Source: Anaerolinea sp. | GTDB lineage: Bacteria; Chloroflexota; Anaerolineae; Anaerolineales; Anaerolineaceae | Direction of reading: 5' to 3' | NCBI GenBank assembly: GCA_020216845.1 | Contig: JAIWNK010000125.1 | Location: 1-10,000 of the forward strand | Length of the DNA stretch: 10,000 nt | In this document: positions 6,399 to 10,000 of the stretch, piece by piece | Numbering within the stretch: position 1 is the first letter of the stretch | Layout: each line of letters opens with the position of its first letter | Program-made: the position numbers and the translations under genes | The notes under the pieces: model-generated | The model's database searches: none | What the model was told of the DNA's origin: nothing | Seen by the model: only the letters and a program-made list of their open reading frames with translations

Positions 6399-7499
6399 AT
6401 GACAGCGTATGATTGGGTTGAGAAGCCGACCTTGTTGCTTGACGAGAGCCGCGCTCGGGCAAATATTGCTCGCATGGCTGAAAAAGCCCGTCGTTCCGGG
6501 CTTCGTTTTCGCCCGCATTTCAAAACGCATCAATCGGTGGAAATTGGCACATGGTTTCGCGCCGAGGGTGTGCAGCAGATTACGGTTTCATCGGTTGAGA
6601 TGGGGCAATATTTTGCAGCGGCGGGGTGGGATGATATTTTGTTGGCTTTTTCAGTCAATTGGCGGCAGCGTTCTGCGTTGATTGCGTTGGCCCAATCCGT
6701 GCGGCGTTTGGGGCTATTGGTTGAATCGGCAGAGAGCCTGGACTTTGTAGAGCGATTGGGGGTGCCGGTAGATGTTTGGCTGAAGATTGATGTCGGTGCG
6801 CGGCGCACAGGGTTGGATTGGCAAGCTGTTGAGCAAATTGCCGATTTGTTGCATTATCCGTTGCATACGGCTCGTTTGCGTGGTTTGTTGACCCATGCCG
6901 GGCATACCTATGGGGCGGGGGATGGTGAGGCGGTGCGCCGTGTATATGCTCAATCGGTGCAGCGCATGAATGATCTGCGTTGGCAATTGCAGCAGCAAAC
7001 CGGGCAGCAGCTCGAAGTTTCTGTTGGGGATACACCGGGGTGTAGTTTGAGTGAGGATTTGGGGGATGTGGATGAGATTCGCCCGGGGAATTTTGTTTTC
7101 TATGATGCTGAGCAGGCTGCGTTTGGCAGTTGCCCACCGGAATGGATTGCGGTTGCTGTGGCATGCCCGGTAGTGGCCTGTCATCCACGGGATGAAAAAG
7201 TGGTTGTCTATGGGGGAGCGGTGCACCTTTCCAAAGATTTTTGGATAGGGCAGGATGGGCAACGTCAGTATGGGTGGGTGGCGCTGCCAGAAGAGGGGGG
7301 CTGGAGTGCCCCATTGCCAGGGGCGTATGTGCAGGCGCTTTCGCAGGAACATGGGCTTTTGCATGTGCCTGCGCCGTTGCTCAAGCAGATTAAGATCGGC
7401 GATTTGGTTTGTGTGTTGCCGGCGCATTCTTGTTTGACGGCGGCAGCCTTGGGACGTTATGCAACGTTGGATGGGCGCTGGATTGAAATGATGCGCTAA
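6399..7499 (+). CDS. D-serine dehydratase / D-threonine aldolase-type PLP enzyme (alanine racemase-like N-domain)
   Basis: 366 aa, normal family length. The N-terminal fold-type III barrel opens with KPTLLLDESRARANIARM. The PLP-binding lysine is Lys42 in RFRPHFKTHQS, the hallmark of the DSD1/D-threonine aldolase group. VWLKIDVGARRTGL (126-139) and LRGLLTHAGHTYG (160-172) are the conserved strands and loops lining the cofactor. The C-terminal D-ser_dehydrat-type domain has GGAVHLSKD and ends with PAHSCLTA, whose His343 and Cys345 correspond to the Zn ligands known in vertebrate D-serine dehydratase. Known family reactions are D-serine to pyruvate and ammonia, and D-threonine to glycine and acetaldehyde; which applies here cannot be decided. 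Cytoplasmic. It is the last gene of the run starting at 1484, with ribosome-site overlap to the previous stop, although its metabolic role has no obvious link to the unfoldase genes. ATG 6396 is an alternative start. Confidence 0.92.
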   Translation: MTAYDWVEKPTLLLDESRARANIARMAEKARRSGLRFRPHFKTHQSVEIGTWFRAEGVQQITVSSVEMGQYFAAAGWDDILLAFSVNWRQRSALIALAQSVRRLGLLVESAESLDFVERLGVPVDVWLKIDVGARRTGLDWQAVEQIADLLHYPLHTARLRGLLTHAGHTYGAGDGEAVRRVYAQSVQRMNDLRWQLQQQTGQQLEVSVGDTPGCSLSEDLGDVDEIRPGNFVFYDAEQAAFGSCPPEWIAVAVACPVVACHPRDEKVVVYGGAVHLSKDFWIGQDGQRQYGWVALPEEGGWSAPLPGAYVQALSQEHGLLHVPAPLLKQIKIGDLVCVLPAHSCLTAAALGRYATLDGRWIEMMR

Positions 7500-8695
7500 A
7501 AAATGGAAAGCGGGGCGGGCATGAAGATCAGGAAGAAAACGATGATCATAATGACGCCTAGCAGGCGACGCGGTGGGTCAAGCTTTGTGATGGTGTCGAG
7601 TGGTTCGGCGTAAACGCGTCCCAGAAAGAAAATCAGCGCAGCCATCAGCAGCCAACTGCTAGAAGCCAATACCAGCAAGATCATGACGCCCATGATGTAG
7701 GGGAAAAGTTTGCGCACGCGCTCGCCGAGCAGGGAAGCGATGATGTGACCGCCATCCAGTGTGCCGGCGGGGATGAGATTGATGGCGGTGACCAGCAGAC
7801 CGGTCCAACCGGCCCAGGCAACTGCGTTGAGCGAAACATCCAATCCGCCGAAGGGGAACGGTCGTCCGGTGAAGAAGTAGCGCAGCCAGTAAAGCAGCGG
7901 GGTTGTCTCATAGCTGACTGGTGCAGGAAGGAGCTGCCCAAAGACCAGATATTTCAGCAACAGGTAGAGGATGGAGTTGCCTTCCATGCCTTGTGTGCCA
8001 GGCTGAGTGATCGTTTGCGGCAGGGTGGAGAGCGTTGAGGTAGATAGGCCGTACAGCAACACCGGAATGGCGATGACCAGCCCAGCAATTGGCCCTGCTA
8101 CACCAACATCAAATAAGACGCGGCGGTTTTTGGGGATGGAGCGCATGTTGATGACGGCGCCCAGCGTGCCAAAAGGGCTGATGAAAGGTGGCAAGGGAAT
8201 AAAGTAAGGCAGGGTGACATTGACACCATTGCGCCGGGCGATAAAGTAGTGGGCGAATTCGTGTGCGCCGAGGATGCTTAGCAGGGCCAGGGTATAGGGC
8301 CAGCCCAGGCGGATGATGGCGAGGAGTTGTTGCACAAAGCTGAGTGTGGTGATTTCTTCGCCAAGCGCATAGAGCCCACCGGTCCACCAGACGCAGATGA
8401 GGGCAAGTAAGAAAAAGATCAGGTTGGTGCGCGGGTTGGAAGGTTTGGGTTGTGGCAAGCCAGGGATAAGCAGAATTGCGTGGCGATCTCCATCGGGGCG
8501 AAAGAGGGGGGTAATGTTGTAGGGGCGCAATGCCTCAGCGAGCTGATCGTATTGGATGTGTGATTCGCCCGTCAGATGGCCGCGGTAGCGCACAATGAAA
8601 GGGTCTTTTCCGCTGCCGATGGTAATGTCTTCAATCAGCAGGTAGCGCCGTACCAGGATTTCATATTGACCATAGGTGGGAAGTGGATTTTCCAT
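7496..8695 (-). CDS. Site-2 protease family (M50) intramembrane metalloprotease, EGY-like, no PDZ domain
   Basis: 399 aa. Residues 1-85 are a soluble N-terminal region, followed by hydrophobic spans at about 91-108, 124-148, 196-217, 240-256, 289-308, 330-357 and 377-396. The zinc site HEFAH (145-149, within a membrane span) and the third ligand motif NLIPAGTLDGGH (306-317, Asp314) are both intact. GTLGAVINMRSIPKNRR followed by DVGVAGPIAG (196-205) is typical of the EGY-like S2P branch found in plants, cyanobacteria and other bacteria. Family members cut transmembrane segments of substrate proteins; the substrate here is unknown. Start ATG 8695 has AGGA about nine bases upstream on this strand. 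Its stop overlaps the stop of the convergent PLP-enzyme gene. The preceding hairpin (8734-8771) separates it from the selenocysteine tRNA, so it may be transcribed separately or by read-through; no clear promoter was found in the gap. Confidence 0.95.
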   Translation of the reverse strand: MENPLPTYGQYEILVRRYLLIEDITIGSGKDPFIVRYRGHLTGESHIQYDQLAEALRPYNITPLFRPDGDRHAILLIPGLPQPKPSNPRTNLIFFLLALICVWWTGGLYALGEEITTLSFVQQLLAIIRLGWPYTLALLSILGAHEFAHYFIARRNGVNVTLPYFIPLPPFISPFGTLGAVINMRSIPKNRRVLFDVGVAGPIAGLVIAIPVLLYGLSTSTLSTLPQTITQPGTQGMEGNSILYLLLKYLVFGQLLPAPVSYETTPLLYWLRYFFTGRPFPFGGLDVSLNAVAWAGWTGLLVTAINLIPAGTLDGGHIIASLLGERVRKLFPYIMGVMILLVLASSSWLLMAALIFFLGRVYAEPLDTITKLDPPRRLLGVIMIIVFFLIFMPAPLSIF

Positions 8696-8733
8696 GAAAA
8701 TCAGTCCTAACGATTTTGAGATATGCGTTCAGG

Positions 8734-8771
8734 GCGAGACGCCTCTATTGTCATTAGAAGAGGCGTCTCGC
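8734..8771 (-). terminator. 13-bp perfect hairpin after the tRNA-Sec gene; possible terminator without a U tract
   Basis: GCGAGACGCCTCT (8734-8746) and AGAGGCGTCTCGC (8759-8771) are exact reverse complements around a 12-base loop. Read on the minus strand it begins 16 bases past the 3' end of the tRNA and ends 38 bases before the protease start codon. The stem is strong and GC-rich, but neither strand shows a T run directly after it, so it is not a textbook Rho-independent terminator. It could end or protect the tRNA transcript, or control the protease leader. Confidence 0.5.
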
Positions 8772-8786
8772 TAGATTGCGATGAGG

Positions 8787-8880
8787 CGGGAATGGATGGG
8801 GGTCGAACCCACCGCGGCCCGCAACGCGACCCGCCACCGGTTTTGAAGACCGGGAAGCCCACCGGGACTTAGCCACTCCC
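8787..8880 (-). tRNA. selC: Selenocysteine tRNA, anticodon UCA
   Basis: The minus strand folds into a complete tRNA-Sec. The 8-bp acceptor stem GGGAGUGG/CCAUUCCC pairs 8880-8873 with 8795-8788. A long 6-bp D stem AAGUCC/GGGCUU (8870-8865 with 8860-8855) encloses a 4-base loop. The 5-bp anticodon stem CCGGU/ACCGG holds the loop CUUCAAA, with UCA at 8846-8844. A long variable arm (about 8836-8813) can form 4 bp, a G-G mismatch and 4 more pairs. The T arm GUGGG/CCCAU has the loop UUCGACC. Acceptor plus T stem make 8+5 pairs, the bacterial tRNA-Sec pattern, and the discriminator is G as in E. coli selC. These features exclude an ordinary Ser, Leu or suppressor tRNA. CCA is not fully encoded (the genome reads CCT). 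It is charged with Ser, converted to Sec by SelA, and delivered to in-frame UGA by SelB. Confidence 0.95.
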
Positions 8881-8887
8881 GCGCTTA

Positions 8888-8916
8888 AGCATACCGCAGG
8901 CGCAGGGCTTTGGCAA
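8888..8916 (-). promoter_or_regulatory. Promoter of the tRNA-Sec gene
   Basis: On the minus strand TTGCCA (8916-8911, five of six to the -35 consensus) and TATGCT (8893-8888, four of six to the -10 consensus) are separated by exactly 17 bases. The expected start site, about 7 bases past the -10, falls at 8881, one base before the tRNA 5' end. The promoter fits between the end of the aldo/keto reductase gene and the tRNA, so the tRNA need not depend on read-through. Confidence 0.6.
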
Positions 8917-8918
8917 GG

Positions 8919-9878
8919 CTATTCTGGTTGGTTGCCCATAATTTGTTCGATTTGTTCTAGCAAGTCATCCGTCAGCTTTTCGGCAGCGTTGCTGGCATCC
9001 AGGTTTTCGTCCAATTGTTCCAGCCGGCTTGCGCCAGTAATGACGCTGCTGACCTCTTTGCGGCGCAAGATCCAGGCAATGGCAAGTTGAGCAGTGGTCA
9101 GGTCGAGTTCTTGAGCCAGTGCAGTCAGTTGCCGGATGATGGCGATGCGATCTGGGGTGAGGTTGTCGCGCACCCAGCCCATTTCTTCAAGCGCGGCACG
9201 GCTGTTTGCCGGGATGCCTTCGTTGTATTTGCCGCTGAGAATGCCGGAATAGAGCGGGCTCCACGTAGTGAGGCCCAGACCAAATTCTTTGCAAAGTGGC
9301 CAAAGATCAATTTCGACGCGTTTGCGGTGGAAGAGGTTGTATTGAGGCTGTTCCATGGTTGGCGGGATGAGGTTGTATTGGCGGGCAATGCCAATCGCTT
9401 GGGTTATCTGTGCGGCTTCCCATTCGGAAGTTCCCCAATAGAGGATTTTTCCCTGATGGATCAGGTCGGTCATCGTGAACACGACTTCTTCGACGGGGGT
9501 GTCGGGGTCGTAGCGGTGGCAAAAGTACAGATCAAGATAATCGGTTTGCAGGCGGCGTAGCGAAGCGTGGAGCGATTCGATGACGTGTTTGCGTGACAGG
9601 CCACGTCCATTGGGGCCGGGCATGGTGGGGCCAAAGACTTTGCTGGAAAGCACCAGGGCCTCACGGGGCAGGTCTTGAATGGCTTTGCCCATCACGATTT
9701 CTGCCTGTCCGCCAGCGTAGACATCGGCGTTGTCGAAGAAGTTGATGCCGGCATCATAGGCGGCATGAAGCAGGTCACTTGCAGTGGCTTCATCTAGTTG
9801 GTTGCCAAAAGTGACCCAGGCGCCAAGCGAAATTTCGCTTACTTTGAGACCCGAACGACCCAAACGACGGTAATGCAT
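8919..9878 (-). CDS. Aldo/keto reductase, AKR6 (Kv-beta-like) type
   Basis: 319 aa, full family length. The N-terminus MHYRRLGRSGLKVSEISLG is the usual opening of this barrel family. The catalytic tetrad is present: Asp49 (INFFDNADVY), Tyr54, Lys80 (LVLSSKVFG) and His121 (YFCHRYDPDTP). The NADP(H)-binding C-terminal segment is SVITGASRLEQLDENL (278-293). SRKHVIESLHASLRRLQTDYLDLYFCHR and PLYSGILSGKY are typical of the Kv-beta/YghZ-like branch. It reduces aldehydes or ketones with NADPH in the cytoplasm; the substrate cannot be inferred. Start ATG 9878 has a strong AGGAGG (9893-9888) eight bases upstream. It lies 30 bases downstream of the stop of a partial gene on the same strand, so the two are probably co-transcribed; the tRNA-Sec promoter follows immediately. 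Confidence 0.95.
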   Translation of the reverse strand: MHYRRLGRSGLKVSEISLGAWVTFGNQLDEATASDLLHAAYDAGINFFDNADVYAGGQAEIVMGKAIQDLPREALVLSSKVFGPTMPGPNGRGLSRKHVIESLHASLRRLQTDYLDLYFCHRYDPDTPVEEVVFTMTDLIHQGKILYWGTSEWEAAQITQAIGIARQYNLIPPTMEQPQYNLFHRKRVEIDLWPLCKEFGLGLTTWSPLYSGILSGKYNEGIPANSRAALEEMGWVRDNLTPDRIAIIRQLTALAQELDLTTAQLAIAWILRRKEVSSVITGASRLEQLDENLDASNAAEKLTDDLLEQIEQIMGNQPE

Positions 9879-9908
9879 GGGAAAAATCCTCCTTGGGAAA
9901 GGTTGAAA

Positions 9909-10000
9909 TTAGCTTTCTTCGCCGCTGCCAATGCCGAGTGGTTTCCATTTTTCGGTGTTGGCGCGCAGGCGATGAGCTCCACCACCGCGAGTGTGTAGCT
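9909..10000 (-). CDS. C-terminal end of an unidentified protein (5' part beyond window)
   Basis: On the minus strand a frame entering from the right edge encodes LHTRGGGAHRLRANTEKWK followed by PLGIGSGEES and a TAA stop at 9911-9909. It is basic then Gly/acid-rich, with many GC-ending codons like the neighbouring genes. Its stop is followed, 30 bases later, by the strong start of the aldo/keto reductase, as expected for an operon partner. About 30 codons are too few to identify the family, and chance openness of this frame cannot be excluded. Confidence 0.5.
   Translation of the reverse strand, partial: LHTRGGGAHRLRANTEKWKPLGIGSGEES

Noticed and set aside
6655..7427. Two overlapping minus-strand frames (219 and 237 codons) opposite the PLP enzyme
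   Set aside because: Both are antisense to a gene with intact catalytic motifs and have no family-like features.
8734..8771. SECIS element for a selenoprotein
   Set aside because: No in-frame UGA just upstream of it in any coding frame; the loop and stem do not match a bacterial SECIS position, and it lies between a tRNA and a start codon.
1..10000. Selenoprotein genes in the window
   Set aside because: All full genes end at stops where their families normally end, and none shows an in-frame TGA inside a conserved domain.
1..10000. CRISPR arrays, insertion sequences, tandem repeats
   Set aside because: No recurring repeat/spacer pattern, transposase-like frame or terminal inverted repeats with target duplications were seen by eye on either strand.

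Overview
This window looks like chromosomal DNA of a free-living bacterium. It is most probably a Chloroflexota (Anaerolineae-like) genome, but that is an inference. It rests on the EGY-like site-2 protease without a PDZ domain, the Clp/YbjN/pseudo-phosphatase gene combination, the moderately GC-rich composition and the mixed ATG/GTG starts with purine-rich ribosome binding sites. No sequence search could be run. There are no mobile elements, CRISPR arrays or rRNA genes, and coding density is high (longest gene-free gap about 220 bases, filled by a tRNA, a promoter and a hairpin).

Layout, plus strand: (1) 1-1374 is the 3' part of a PAS-GAF-HisKA_2-HATPase sensor histidine kinase that runs off the left edge. 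(2) A 109-base gap holds a good sigma-70-type promoter whose -10 lies inside a perfect 9-bp dyad, a likely operator. (3) That promoter heads a tightly packed four-gene run, 1484-7499: a ClpA/ClpC-like AAA+ protein whose second ATPase module has lost its catalytic residues but keeps a GYVG pore loop and an IGF tripeptide at the ClpP-docking position; a small YbjN/CesT-like (secretion-chaperone fold) protein; a one-pass membrane protein with a degenerate PP2C-like cytoplasmic domain and an external beta-propeller-like domain; and a D-serine dehydratase/D-threonine aldolase-type PLP enzyme. The first three look like one functional set (unfoldase, adaptor or chaperone, membrane sensor or anchor), and this set is the best candidate in the window for an undescribed system.

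Layout, minus strand: the run above ends convergently, with a stop-codon overlap, on a site-2 protease family metalloprotease (7496-8695). Upstream of it are a 13-bp hairpin and a selenocysteine tRNA (selC, anticodon UCA, 8-bp acceptor stem, 6-bp D stem, long variable arm) that has its own promoter. Next come an AKR6-type aldo/keto reductase (8919-9878) and the last codons of another gene that enters from the right edge. The selC gene means this organism decodes UGA as selenocysteine, although no selenoprotein is visible in the window.
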